Shown piece by piece: positions 27,262 through 36,308 of a stretch of 55,433 nt of DNA. How positions within the stretch are numbered: position 1 is the first letter of the stretch; the number at the start of each line of letters is the position of its first letter. The stretch comes from Candidatus Omnitrophota bacterium (GTDB lineage: Bacteria > Omnitrophota > Gorgyraeia > Zapsychrales > Zapsychraceae), in NCBI GenBank assembly GCA_016931055.1, contig JAFGFL010000011.1, positions 1 through 55,433 on the forward strand. Direction: 5' to 3'. The notes under the pieces were generated by a model that did no database searches, was not told where the DNA came from, and saw only the letters and a program-made list of their open reading frames with translations. Both the position numbers and the translations under genes were made by a program.

Positions 27262-27300
27262 AAGAAAACTCCTCTCTTTGTTCGTCGTTTTCTTTGCTGT

Positions 27301-27478
27301 ATGGCTTTCCTTAAAATAATTCAGAGGAAGCCATTACTGTGCCGACTTCATCTAATCTTTATTAGGAAAGTCGGCCTGCATAGAAAAAGTTTTCTACACT
27401 CATTTTCCTTTAAAAAGCATTAAGAAGAAATGAGTGTTGCCCCAGCTTCATCTAAATATTTTTAAGGAAAGCTGGGGC
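27301..27478. repeat. array of palindromes with variable stems and one shared loop sequence
   Basis: Four hairpins sit in a row: 27301-27334 (stem ATGGC/GCCAT), 27341-27375 (GCCGAC/GTCGGC), 27396-27437 (ACACTCAT/ATGAGTGT) and 27439-27478 (GCCCCAGC/GCTGGGGC). Read in alternating orientation (+, -, +, -), each loop begins TTTCCT, continues A-rich and ends AGAGGAA, AGATGAA or AGAAGAA. A small extra palindrome TAGAAAA/TTTTCTA is at 27381-27396. The stems differ completely yet stay self-complementary. The last hairpin includes the purM stop codon. No U-tract follows, so they are not simple terminators. Confidence 0.85.
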
Positions 27479-28507
27479 TAGCAGCATCCGCATTTGTACT
27501 TTTCTATGCTGCATCACAATCCTTCTTTTTGGATCACTCAAAACGTTTCCGATTTTATAATGCTTAATTCTTTTCTTTCTTAAGTAAGAACAGACCGCCG
27601 CAATGTCTTTGGGATCAAAGACAAGGGCCATTCCAACGCCCATATTAAATGTCCTGAACATTTCACGTTTTTCTATTTTACCCTTGTTTTGAATAATGTG
27701 AAATATTTCCGGAACGGGCCAGCTTTCGCTGTCAACAGCGACACACTTCCCTTTTGGAAGAATTTTTGTCAGTTTCTCATAAAACGCCCCGCCAGTAATA
27801 TGCGCCATCCCATGGACAGAAAATCTTTCAAGAAGTCCCAGGACCTCTTTCGCATAGATCTTGGTCGGTGTCAATAGTTCTTTAGCATACTTTTTTTGCT
27901 CTTTGAACGAAAGGACTCTTCGTACCAAAGAAAATCCGTTAGAGTGCAGGCCAGTCGAAGGCAACCCGATAACCTGATCGCCGGTCTTGATAGCCGATCC
28001 ATCGATGATTTTGCTTTTTTCAACCACGCCCACCGCAAAACCGGCCAAATCATATTCATCCGGTCTATACATCCCGGGCATTTCAGCCGTTTCTCCGCCG
28101 ACCAAACTGCAGCCCGCCTGCCGGCATCCTGCGGCAATACCTTTGATGACGTCTTTTAGCACGTTGATCTTCAATTTGCCGCATGCAATGTAATCCAAAA
28201 AGAAAAGCGGCTTGGCCCCCACACAAAGAATGTCGTTGACATTCATCGCGACAAGGTCGATCCCCACCGTATCATGCTTGTCCAGGGCCTGGGCAATGAG
28301 GAGCTTCGTTCCGACCCCGTCCGTTGAAGAAACCAAGACAGGATCTCTGTATTGATTCTTCATTAAAGCAAACAATCCGCCGAAAGCACCCGGCCTTTGA
28401 ATCACCGAACCTCCGAACGTACTGGCGGCATCGCCTTTAATGACCTTAAGAAAGGCATTGGCCTTGTCTATATCGACCCCGCTGGTTTTATATGTCGTTT
28501 TCTTCAC
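27452..28507 (-). CDS. purM: phosphoribosylformylglycinamidine cyclo-ligase
   Basis: PurM closes the imidazole ring (AIR synthesis) using ATP. The 351-residue protein shows YKTSGVDIDKANAFLK, DPVLVSSTDGVGTKLLIAQ, IDLVAMNVNDILCVGAKPLFFLDYIACG, LVGGETAEMPGMY and LPSTGLHSNGFSLVRRV, all standard. Its last codons (for LLAPAFLKNI) and stop lie inside the final hairpin of the palindromic array, so the C-terminus has been shaped by the repeat. The ATG overlaps the purQ stop by 4 bp. Confidence 0.97.
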   Translation of the reverse strand: MKKTTYKTSGVDIDKANAFLKVIKGDAASTFGGSVIQRPGAFGGLFALMKNQYRDPVLVSSTDGVGTKLLIAQALDKHDTVGIDLVAMNVNDILCVGAKPLFFLDYIACGKLKINVLKDVIKGIAAGCRQAGCSLVGGETAEMPGMYRPDEYDLAGFAVGVVEKSKIIDGSAIKTGDQVIGLPSTGLHSNGFSLVRRVLSFKEQKKYAKELLTPTKIYAKEVLGLLERFSVHGMAHITGGAFYEKLTKILPKGKCVAVDSESWPVPEIFHIIQNKGKIEKREMFRTFNMGVGMALVFDPKDIAAVCSYLRKKRIKHYKIGNVLSDPKRRIVMQHRKVQMRMLLAPAFLKNI

Positions 28508-29307
28508 AAGAATTTCCTTTTGATATAATCGATTCCGTTTTCAAAAATTTTTGCCCCTTGCCCATATTGACCGCTTCTGGCCAAACGTGTCCAATACGGA
28601 TGTTGGATGAACAAAAAATGACGTTCGGGATGGGGCATTAACCCCAAGACATTCCCTGTGGGATCGGTTATCCCGGCAATATTCTCGATAGATCCGTTGG
28701 GATTACCGGGATATCCCGTTGTTTTGCCTTGCTCATCGCAATAACGGAACGCGACTTGTCCGTCCGCATTTAAGCGATGAAGGACTTCTTCATCCCGCGG
28801 CACAAACTTCCCTTCGGCATGGGCAACCGGGTAATAGACGATATCGTCCAGCCCTTGCGTCCACACGCTTTTTCCCGAAACCTTCAGATAACACCACCGG
28901 TCTTCAAATTTCCCGGAATCATTATTAATAAGCGTTGCGGTCTGAGAAAATCCGCCGTCTTTCTCTTTTAAGTTCCCCGGCAAAATACCCGCTTTCACCA
29001 AAACCTGAAAACCGTTACAAATGCCGATGATCAACCTTTGGTCGCTGATGAACCGACAGAGGTACGTGCCTAAGCGGATCCGCAATTCATTGGCCAAAAT
29101 ACGGCCCGATTCAATGTCATCGCCATAAGTAAAACCTCCGGGGATCGCCAGAATATGATAATCCATTAAACGGACCCTGCCATGAAAAAGTTTGTTAATA
29201 TGAACGCAGTCCACTTGCGCGCCGCAACTTCCAAACGCAAAAGCCGTCTCGGCGTCGCAATTCGTTCCGGCCGTCCTCAAAACAATGACTTTGACTTTGC
29301 CAGACAT
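28504..29307 (-). CDS. purQ: phosphoribosylformylglycinamidine synthase, glutaminase subunit PurQ
   Basis: PurQ releases ammonia from glutamine for PurL in FGAM synthesis. It is a class I amidotransferase: nucleophile in IGICNGFQVLVKAG, and His and Glu in GLMPHPERH. N-terminal KVIVLRTAGTNCDAETAFAF and IPGGFTYGDDIESGRILA match the family. At 267 residues it is longer than the usual B. subtilis type (about 227), as in many lineages with extended PurQ. It runs directly after the LOG-family gene and overlaps purM by 4 bp. Its partner purL lies 0.9 kb upstream. Confidence 0.96.
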   Translation of the reverse strand: MSGKVKVIVLRTAGTNCDAETAFAFGSCGAQVDCVHINKLFHGRVRLMDYHILAIPGGFTYGDDIESGRILANELRIRLGTYLCRFISDQRLIIGICNGFQVLVKAGILPGNLKEKDGGFSQTATLINNDSGKFEDRWCYLKVSGKSVWTQGLDDIVYYPVAHAEGKFVPRDEEVLHRLNADGQVAFRYCDEQGKTTGYPGNPNGSIENIAGITDPTGNVLGLMPHPERHFLFIQHPYWTRLARSGQYGQGAKIFENGIDYIKRKFL

Positions 29308-29970
29308 TTACTTCCTTTTCCGATTGTAAAACTTCTCAATGGCTTTAACAACGTCTTCCGGTTTGTCAACAACTTGAAAGATGCTCAAGTCCTCAGCTTT
29401 GATGTTTTCCTCTTTGAGCGCCGACTTCTTCAACCAGTCGCTAAGCCCTCCCCAGAATTCGCTTCCAAACAGGATAATAGGGAAGCGCTCCATGCGTTCC
29501 GTCTGTATAAGCGTGATGCTTTCAAAAAACTCATCCAAGGTCCCAAACCCCCCCGGAAAAATGACGAACGCCTTGGCATATTTCACGAACATCACTTTCC
29601 GGCAGAAGAAATAATGGAACTCAATTAGCCGTTTCACATAACGGTTGGGCTTCTGTTCATAAGGAAGGTCGATATTCAAACCTACGGAATTGCTTTTTGC
29701 TTCCACCGCCCCCTTGTTGCCGGCCTCCATAATTCCGCCTCCGGCTCCGGTAATGATCGTATATCCTTCCTTCCCAAGAAGAAAGGCCGTCTTTTCAGCC
29801 TGTTTATACCAACGGCTGCCTTGCTTCGTTCTTGCGGACCCGAACATGCTGACCGCGGGGCCGACCTCAGAAAGTTCATGAAAACCGTCGACAAATTCCC
29901 CCATGATTCTGAATACCCGCCAAGGATCTTCCAGTTTCAATCCTTCAACATCTCGTTTATATTTGGCCAT
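29308..29970 (-). CDS. LOG-family (TIGR00730) nucleotide-binding protein
   Basis: A 220-residue Rossmann-like protein with both LOG signatures: ITGAGGGIMEAGNKGA (GGGxxGxM class) and FPGGFGTLDEFFE (PGGxGTxxE). Relatives release cytokinin-type bases from nucleoside monophosphates or act as general nucleotide phosphoribohydrolases; in bacteria this may be purine salvage or cleanup. That fits its place between purL and purQ, but the substrate is not proven. GAGGTGACT precedes the ATG at 29970; a GTG two codons upstream is less likely. Confidence 0.9.
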   Translation of the reverse strand: MAKYKRDVEGLKLEDPWRVFRIMGEFVDGFHELSEVGPAVSMFGSARTKQGSRWYKQAEKTAFLLGKEGYTIITGAGGGIMEAGNKGAVEAKSNSVGLNIDLPYEQKPNRYVKRLIEFHYFFCRKVMFVKYAKAFVIFPGGFGTLDEFFESITLIQTERMERFPIILFGSEFWGGLSDWLKKSALKEENIKAEDLSIFQVVDKPEDVVKAIEKFYNRKRK

Positions 29971-30009
29971 AGTCACCTCGTGTTTGATAATTCTATCGTC
30001 TTTTTAATG

Positions 30010-30199
30010 GACATATTGACAAATTGTTTAGGTTATAAACGTTAGATAAGGTTATGAAGGTTGGACAGGTTACGGTTCAAAGATAGTTTCAGGTTACTTG
30101 ACGTTATATAAGGTTTTAAACCTCATGTAACATAAGACCACTTATTGACAGCAACCTTCATAACCTACATAACCTTTATAACCTCATTAACATTAAACT
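30010..30199. repeat. MITE-like dispersed repeat, copy A
   Basis: About 190 bp made of AGGTTATNAA-type words on the left and the complementary TTCATAACCT words on the right, so the whole can fold into a long imperfect hairpin. It is clearly homologous to copy B at 37415-37606, sharing blocks such as GTTTAGGTTATAAA, GGTTACGG and GCAACCTTCATAACCT. No coding sequence is inside. Confidence 0.85.
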
Positions 30200-30226
30200 A
30201 ACCGTCCTTACAACTTGCTTATTTGA

Positions 30227-33127
30227 TTACCACCTTAACGTCTTCTGCCAGGCTTCTTTCAAATCCTTGATGTGCGCATTAACGCACACTTGCTGCTTAA
30301 GCCCGTATACGATAAATTCAGGGGAATCTTCAACCTGCCCAATGTGCCCAAAGGGAATACCTTTTAACAACTGTTCAAACGTTCTCTTATCTTTCGGCTT
30401 GACTTCAACAATAAAGCGTGAATTAGATTCCGAAAAGAGAACCGCATCGTCCCTATGAGCCGCGCCCTGATAAGAGACTTTATCAAGACGCGCTGTTACG
30501 CCAAATCCGCCGCTAAACGCCATTTCCGCCAAAGCGACCCCTAGACCCCCTTCCGAACAATCATGCATCGACTGCACCATCCCTTTCTTCACGGCAGACG
30601 AAAGCGCCTTAAAAATTTTCATTCCCTGCTTGGTATTGACTCTCGGAACAGTATTGCCTACCAAGCCGTAGGTGTCAAAATATATGGAACCGCCCAACTC
30701 GTCATAGGTCTTGCCGACGCAATAAATCAGGTTGCCGCCTTTTTTAAAATCCATCGTTACGCTTTTCGTGACATCATCCACAATCCCGATCGCCGAAATC
30801 AGGATCGTTCCGGGAACGGCGATCGACCGGTCGGCCTGTTTGTACTCGTTATATAAACTGTCTTTCCCGGAAATGAACGGGGTCCGATAACCGACCGCGG
30901 TCTTATAACACCCTTGAGCGGCCCGCACCAGCCCGCCTAAACGGTCCGGCTTATCGGGATTTCCCCAACAGAAATTATCTAAAATGGCAATCCTGTTGAT
31001 ATTTCCGCCGACCGCGATAATCTGACGGACCGCCTCATCAATGCAGGACGCGGCCATCCAGAACGGATCGATCATCCCAAAACGGATATTAATGCCGTTT
31101 GAAACCGCCAAGCCTTTTTTGCTGCCGAGCCTTGGAGCAATCACGCTCGCGTCTGAAGGCCCGTCGCAGCGTGCGCCAACCAGCGGTTTGATGATGCTCG
31201 CCCCCTGGACCTCATGATCGTACTGACGGATCACCCATTCTTTGGAACACACGTTATAATGGGAAAGGACTTCAAGCAATTTATCGTTCAGATCAACCTG
31301 CAGGGGAATCCTTGGATTCTTGAATTTCGGACTTGCCCAATGAGCCTTTTTGGTGATTTTAGGATTCCCTTCGTGAAGGAATTCCATCCCCAAGTCGCAA
31401 ACCTGATGGCCGTCAAAATATAACTCGAGACGCTTGTTGCCGGTAAATTCGCCGATGACCGTTGCCTCAACGTTTTCCTCAGCAAAAAGATCAAGCAGGG
31501 CTTGGGATTTTTTTGGATGAACAGCCAAGACCATTCTCTCTTGCGATTCGGAAATCCAAATTTCATCATACTTCAGCCCCTCATATTTCAACGGGACCTT
31601 CTCAAGGTTCACCTGAGCTCCCCATTTTTGGCCCATCTCACCGACAGCGCTGGAGAGCCCCCCCGCCCCGCAGTCTGTAATCGCTGTATACAGATCCCGG
31701 TCCCTGGCTTGCATTAAAACATCCAAGACCTTCTTCTCCTGAACAGGATCGCCGATCTGTACGGCCCCCGATGAAACTACTTCTGATTCGGCCGTCAATT
31801 CCCCGGACGAAAACGTGGCGCCATGAATGCCGTCGCGGCCTGTTTTCCCGCCTACAACAACAATCCTATCGCCCTTCTTCGGATTTTTGCGCACTTTATT
31901 TTTCGGCATGATGCCGATAGTCCCGCAATAGACCAACGGATTACCGACAAACCTCTCATCAAAGATAATCGCGCCGTTGACCGTCGGGATCCCCATTTTG
32001 TTGCCGTAATCACGCACGCCGCTGACGACGCCTTTCATAATCCTCTTAGGGTGCAGTGTTCCCGGGGGCAATTTCTGAAAATCAGTATCCGGTGGGGCAA
32101 AACAAAATATGTCGGTGCTGCAGATCGGTTTGGCCCCGAGCCCCGTGCCTAAAATGTCACGGATAACCCCGCCGATCCCCGTGTTAGCCCCGCCAAAAGG
32201 TTCCAAGGCCGAAGGATGGTTATGCGTTTCGACCTTAAAGCATACATCCCAATCCTTATCGAACTCGATCACGCCGGCATTATCATGAAAAACGGACACG
32301 CACCAGTCCTTGCCGATCTCTTCAGTCGCTTTAACAATGGTCGACTTTAATAGATTACGGACCATTTTTGTTTTTATGGTCCCGTTATCCGAATAAGAAT
32401 ACCGAATATTCCCCCGGAACGTTTTATGATAACAATGCTCGCTCCAAGTCTGGGCGATTGTCTCAAGTTCACAATCGGTGGGATTCCGCCCCCTTTTTTG
32501 AAAATAGCTCTGGATAGCCCTCATTTCGTCAAGGTTCAGGAATAATTGCCCATCGGCGCTTAATGCCATCAGTTTCTGGTCATCGGCGTCCATCAAATCG
32601 ACGTGAACAAGCTGAAACGACGCTGCCGCATTCGAAACTGGGAGCGACTTTTCGGGTTTCTCATTGTCAACAACGTGCTGAATCAATTTATTGGCGAGGA
32701 TTTTGTTTGTGATCGTTTCCAAATCTTTTTTTGTCAGCTTCCCATGCAGAAGATATTTCTTGGCCGTGCGGACGGACTGGATCCGGTCTACCCCTAAGTC
32801 CTTGATCCCTTTAATCGTTGATTCTTCAACCGGGTCCATGACGCCGGGATTATGGGCGATTTCAATCGTATGTACCTTCTTGGAAGATTCAGGCCGGAAT
32901 GGTTTTAAAGGCGCAAAATAATATTCCTGTGTTATGGGATCAACCAGCAAGTCCCGGCAAATGACTTGAACATCTTCTGCCGTCAACTTCCCTTCGAGAG
33001 TATAAACATGCGTCACGTCAACTTTTGAAATACCCGTCATCCCCAAATCGATAATGGATTTTTGGATGCCTTCCCCAAGAGAATCAAAAACACCTTCTTT
33101 ATGCTTTATTTCAATTCGCCAAATCAT
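30227..33127 (-). CDS. purL: phosphoribosylformylglycinamidine synthase PurL with two fused N-terminal PurS domains
   Basis: PurL makes FGAM from FGAR, ATP and PurQ-derived ammonia. This 966-residue protein starts with two PurS-like repeats (about 1-80: WRIEIKHKEGVFDSLGEGIQ; about 85-160: HTIEIAHNPGVMDPVEESTI), which in many bacteria are a separate small PurS subunit. The PurL core follows: TWSEHCYHKTFRG, FKVETHNHPSALEPFGGANTGIGGVIRD, DCGAGGLSSAVGEMG, and in the second half SGKDSLYNEY and MHDCSEGGLGVALAEMAF. The glutaminase is encoded separately (purQ). It follows purC by 86 bp. Confidence 0.95.
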   Translation of the reverse strand: MIWRIEIKHKEGVFDSLGEGIQKSIIDLGMTGISKVDVTHVYTLEGKLTAEDVQVICRDLLVDPITQEYYFAPLKPFRPESSKKVHTIEIAHNPGVMDPVEESTIKGIKDLGVDRIQSVRTAKKYLLHGKLTKKDLETITNKILANKLIQHVVDNEKPEKSLPVSNAAASFQLVHVDLMDADDQKLMALSADGQLFLNLDEMRAIQSYFQKRGRNPTDCELETIAQTWSEHCYHKTFRGNIRYSYSDNGTIKTKMVRNLLKSTIVKATEEIGKDWCVSVFHDNAGVIEFDKDWDVCFKVETHNHPSALEPFGGANTGIGGVIRDILGTGLGAKPICSTDIFCFAPPDTDFQKLPPGTLHPKRIMKGVVSGVRDYGNKMGIPTVNGAIIFDERFVGNPLVYCGTIGIMPKNKVRKNPKKGDRIVVVGGKTGRDGIHGATFSSGELTAESEVVSSGAVQIGDPVQEKKVLDVLMQARDRDLYTAITDCGAGGLSSAVGEMGQKWGAQVNLEKVPLKYEGLKYDEIWISESQERMVLAVHPKKSQALLDLFAEENVEATVIGEFTGNKRLELYFDGHQVCDLGMEFLHEGNPKITKKAHWASPKFKNPRIPLQVDLNDKLLEVLSHYNVCSKEWVIRQYDHEVQGASIIKPLVGARCDGPSDASVIAPRLGSKKGLAVSNGINIRFGMIDPFWMAASCIDEAVRQIIAVGGNINRIAILDNFCWGNPDKPDRLGGLVRAAQGCYKTAVGYRTPFISGKDSLYNEYKQADRSIAVPGTILISAIGIVDDVTKSVTMDFKKGGNLIYCVGKTYDELGGSIYFDTYGLVGNTVPRVNTKQGMKIFKALSSAVKKGMVQSMHDCSEGGLGVALAEMAFSGGFGVTARLDKVSYQGAAHRDDAVLFSESNSRFIVEVKPKDKRTFEQLLKGIPFGHIGQVEDSPEFIVYGLKQQVCVNAHIKDLKEAWQKTLRW

Positions 33128-33213
33128 GTGTGTGTTGGAACTAATTAGCGGGTAAGAAATCTGTTCGTAAGGAAAATCCGCGAATGATGACCGCTTCCAT
33201 GGACGCCTGACAA

Positions 33214-33918
33214 TTATCCTTCAACCCTGCTCAAAACTTCCTGGTAGGCTTCCTCGACGTCTCCCATATCATGCCGGAAACGGTCCTTATCATACTTCAC
33301 TCCCGTCCCGATCTCCCACAACCGGCAGGTGTCCGGAGAAATTTCATCCGCTAAGATAATCTCACCTTTATATCGTCCAAATTCCAGTTTAAAATCGATC
33401 AATTCCAGATTTAAGTCCGCGAAAAAACGGCCCATTAACTGATTGATCCTTGCGGCATACCATTTCATGATGTCGACTTCCTGGTCACTGGCCAAATTCA
33501 GGGCGCGGATATGATATTCATTGACCAAAGGATCATTCAGATCGTCTTTTTTATAGCAGAACTCAAAAATGGGGACATTCAACTTCAATCCTTCCGCAAG
33601 GCCGAGCATACGGCAAATTGATCCTGCCGCTTTATTTCGAACAATGACTTCTATCGGCACGATTTCAGCCTTTTTGACAAGCATTTCACGGTCGCCGAGA
33701 CGCCGCACGTAATGGGTGGGGATCCCTTCGGACCCCAGGTATTCAAAAACCCTGGATGACACCCTGTTGTTGACGATCCCTTTATTGACCACCGTTCCGC
33801 GCTTGGCGGCATTAAACGCGGTCGCATCGTCTTTGAAATATTGAATGATCAAATCAGGATCGTCGGTCCTATAGACGATCTTGGTCTTCCCTTCAAATAT
33901 TCTTTCTCGTTTTTCCAT
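33214..33918 (-). CDS. purC: phosphoribosylaminoimidazole-succinocarboxamide synthase
   Basis: PurC condenses CAIR with aspartate to SAICAR. The 234-residue enzyme is canonical: EGKTKIVYRTDDPDLIIQYFKDDATAFN, EVIVRNKAAGSICRMLGL, IFEFCYKKDDLNDPLVNEYH, LIDFKLEFGRYKGEIILADEISPDTCRLWE. It sits between purB (34-bp gap) and purL on the same strand. Confidence 0.97.
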   Translation of the reverse strand: MEKRERIFEGKTKIVYRTDDPDLIIQYFKDDATAFNAAKRGTVVNKGIVNNRVSSRVFEYLGSEGIPTHYVRRLGDREMLVKKAEIVPIEVIVRNKAAGSICRMLGLAEGLKLNVPIFEFCYKKDDLNDPLVNEYHIRALNLASDQEVDIMKWYAARINQLMGRFFADLNLELIDFKLEFGRYKGEIILADEISPDTCRLWEIGTGVKYDKDRFRHDMGDVEEAYQEVLSRVEG

Positions 33919-33952
33919 AAGAGGCTTTGACGGATCAGCCGACTGATCCGTT

Positions 33953-35248
33953 TTATTTCAATCCCACCCGCTTAAAAATTCTGTCTGTGTGCCGGGTATA
34001 ATATTTAATATCGAAGCAAGCTTCAATCTGGCTCGTTTTCAAATATTTTCTCACCTTGCGGTCACGGTTCAAGATATCCTTGAAATCAGATGTTTCCTGC
34101 CAAACCTGCATGGCGCAACGCTGGATGATTTCATAAGCCGCTTCGCGGGTCAATCCTTTTTTCATCAATTCAAGCAAAACCCTCTGTGAGTAAATCAGGC
34201 CCTTGGTTTTACCGAGACTGGCAATCATATTCTTCGGATACACCAAAAGGCCGTCCAGAATGGGTATTAATTTATGGAACATGTAATTCAGCGCAATGGT
34301 GCTGTCCGGGAGAATAATGCGCTCAACGGAAGAGTGGCTGATATCGCGTTCATGCCAAAGGCAGATATCCTCAAATGCCGCCAGAACGTTAGCCCGCAAT
34401 AAGCGGGACAATCCTGAAACACGCTCGCAAGTGACGGGATTGCGTTTATGCGGCATGGCCGATGACCCTACTTGTCCCTTAAAGAAAGGCTCTTCGACTT
34501 CCAATACTTCCGTCTTTTGCAGCAACCGGATTTCCGTCGCTATTTTATTTAAGGTCGACCCTATGAGGGCGATGGTCGTCACGAACTGGCAATGGTTGTC
34601 TCTCTGAAGGATCTGGGTGGCGATATTGGCCGGCTTCAGATGGAGTTTCTCGCAGACGTATTCCTCGACAAACGGATCGATATTGGCATAGGTGCCTACC
34701 GCCCCGGATAACTTCCCGAAGCTCATCATTTCTTTTGCCTTCTCCATCCGTTCTTCATTGCGTTTCATCTCATCATACCATACGGCTATTTTTAGACCGA
34801 ATGACGTTGGTTCGGCATGGACGCCGTGGGTGCGGGCAATACAAGGGGTATCCTTATATTTTTTCGCTTTTTGTTTTAGGACCAAAAGGATCTTTTTAAT
34901 ATCGGCCAAAAGGATGTCGCTGGCTTCGACGCACTGGACCGAAAGAGATGTGTCCAGGAGATCTGATGAGGTCAGCCCCATGTGAAGATACCGCGCCTCT
35001 GCGCCGATATATTTTCCGACATTATTAATGAACGCGACCACATCATGTTTTGTTTTTTCTTCCAATCTCTTAACTTCATCCATGTCAAACTTCGCGTTCT
35101 TTTTGATCTTCTCCAAAGATTTCTTGGGGATAGCTCCAAGCTTACACATCGCCTCACAAGCCAGGATTTCGATCTTCAGCATAATTTCCATCTTATGCTT
35201 TTCAGACCAGATATTCCCCATTTTCGATAGCGTATAACGTTCAATCAT
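33953..35248 (-). CDS. purB: adenylosuccinate lyase
   Basis: PurB removes fumarate from SAICAR and from adenylosuccinate. The 431-residue protein of the fumarase/aspartase superfamily has IERYTLSKMGNIWSEKHKMEI at the start, TKHDVVAFINNVGKYIG, ARYLHMGLTSSDLLDTSLSV, ARTHGVHAEPTSFGLK and the flexible signature loop GQVGSSAMPHKRNPV. It leads the purB-purC-purL run. Confidence 0.97.
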   Translation of the reverse strand: MIERYTLSKMGNIWSEKHKMEIMLKIEILACEAMCKLGAIPKKSLEKIKKNAKFDMDEVKRLEEKTKHDVVAFINNVGKYIGAEARYLHMGLTSSDLLDTSLSVQCVEASDILLADIKKILLVLKQKAKKYKDTPCIARTHGVHAEPTSFGLKIAVWYDEMKRNEERMEKAKEMMSFGKLSGAVGTYANIDPFVEEYVCEKLHLKPANIATQILQRDNHCQFVTTIALIGSTLNKIATEIRLLQKTEVLEVEEPFFKGQVGSSAMPHKRNPVTCERVSGLSRLLRANVLAAFEDICLWHERDISHSSVERIILPDSTIALNYMFHKLIPILDGLLVYPKNMIASLGKTKGLIYSQRVLLELMKKGLTREAAYEIIQRCAMQVWQETSDFKDILNRDRKVRKYLKTSQIEACFDIKYYTRHTDRIFKRVGLK

Positions 35249-35580
35249 TTCCTAACTCCTTTAATTAAAAATGGTTCTATATAGTTTCCAAGACATAGCT
35301 TAAGGGGCGGGAAAACTGCTGATACTCAACTGCAAGACAATTTTCCCGATGCAAGATAATAAGTTCCTGTGGGATAAGTTGTTACAAAAACCATGAACTC
35401 AGATAATATATCAGAGAAAATTTTTGCGGTCAAACAAAATAAATTTAAACCCTGCGTTTTTCCTGCAAGTTTTACATAACCCGATGAAACTAAATATCTT
35501 ATAAACTTTGCAAATAACAACGCAAAGATGTCGTAAAAGCGTTTTTAATAGAAATTTTAATGAATTTGGGAAGATTCACG
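35249..35580. other. 332-base gap without recognised gene
   Basis: AT-rich sequence between purB and the DUF2059 gene. A 64-codon open frame on the minus strand (35326-35520) has no ribosome site and no family resemblance, so I do not call it. The purB promoter is expected in this gap, but I see no clear -35/-10 pair. Confidence 0.5.
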
Positions 35581-36171
35581 TTACAATGACATTTTCTGTT
35601 TGATATATTCGACGCTGACGCCAACGGATTCTTCCATGATCTTGGGCGTGACTTCGAGAATCTTTTTTCCGGCAGGGCTTTCATAAAATCGGATCATATC
35701 CCAAAGTTCTTGTTCGTTATAGTACTTATCGTATAAAGGGATCAACCGTTCAATGATTTCATCGACATTAAATATATTTTTATAATAATCCTTTTGTTCT
35801 TCCGGAACACCGCTGATGACCTGATCAAGGTTCTGTTGCATATTTCGGCGGACACCGCTGACATCCATGAAAATGACGATCAGCTTTGCCTTTTCAACCG
35901 GCATCCCCATTTCTTCAAACTGCTTTAAATTAATATTTTTCATATCAACCCTGTCCTCTACGGTGTCGTCTTCGATGCGGTCAATCTGGCCCATATAATA
36001 TTTGTGCGGGATGTTCCCCTTTTCGGTCACGATATAATAGGATTCCCTTTGGACGATTTTCTCTTTCAGGATCCTTCCGTCTTTGAGGTAGATTGTCTCG
36101 GTGTAACCCCGCGGACAAAAAAACATCATGAACGTAAATATCGCGATCATTATTGGTCTTCTTGGTTTCAT
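35581..36171 (-). CDS. exported DUF2059 protein
   Basis: A 196-residue protein with a signal peptide (PIMIAIFTFMMFFCPRGYTE). A short beta-rich part follows (IYLKDGRILKEKIVQRESYYIVT), of the kind found in many exported proteins, and then a C-terminal DUF2059 domain ending in WDMIRFYESPAGKKILEVTPKIMEESV. DUF2059 proteins are periplasmic and of unknown function. It is a single gene, divergent from the polyprenyl synthetase gene at 36309; the roughly 135-bp gap should hold both promoters. Confidence 0.82.
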   Translation of the reverse strand: MKPRRPIMIAIFTFMMFFCPRGYTETIYLKDGRILKEKIVQRESYYIVTEKGNIPHKYYMGQIDRIEDDTVEDRVDMKNINLKQFEEMGMPVEKAKLIVIFMDVSGVRRNMQQNLDQVISGVPEEQKDYYKNIFNVDEIIERLIPLYDKYYNEQELWDMIRFYESPAGKKILEVTPKIMEESVGVSVEYIKQKMSL

Positions 36172-36308
36172 AATTCATCCCTCTGTTCTATTTGGGTTAG
36201 TGGTGTTTTCATTCTAATGAATGTCCTGCCTATGGTCAAATGAAACTTTCTCATCCGATATGATAATTATATTGAATGCCCATTCTTTGTATGTTACCAT
36301 AACCCGCT

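Noticed and set aside
27301-27478. Palindrome array considered as a CRISPR or integron attC array
   Set aside because: Units are few, stems differ, orientation alternates and there are no spacers; attC core sites RYYYAAC/GTTRRRY are not evident.
35326-35520. 64-codon minus-strand frame in the purB upstream gap
   Set aside because: No Shine-Dalgarno, no recognisable domain, AT-rich random-looking sequence.
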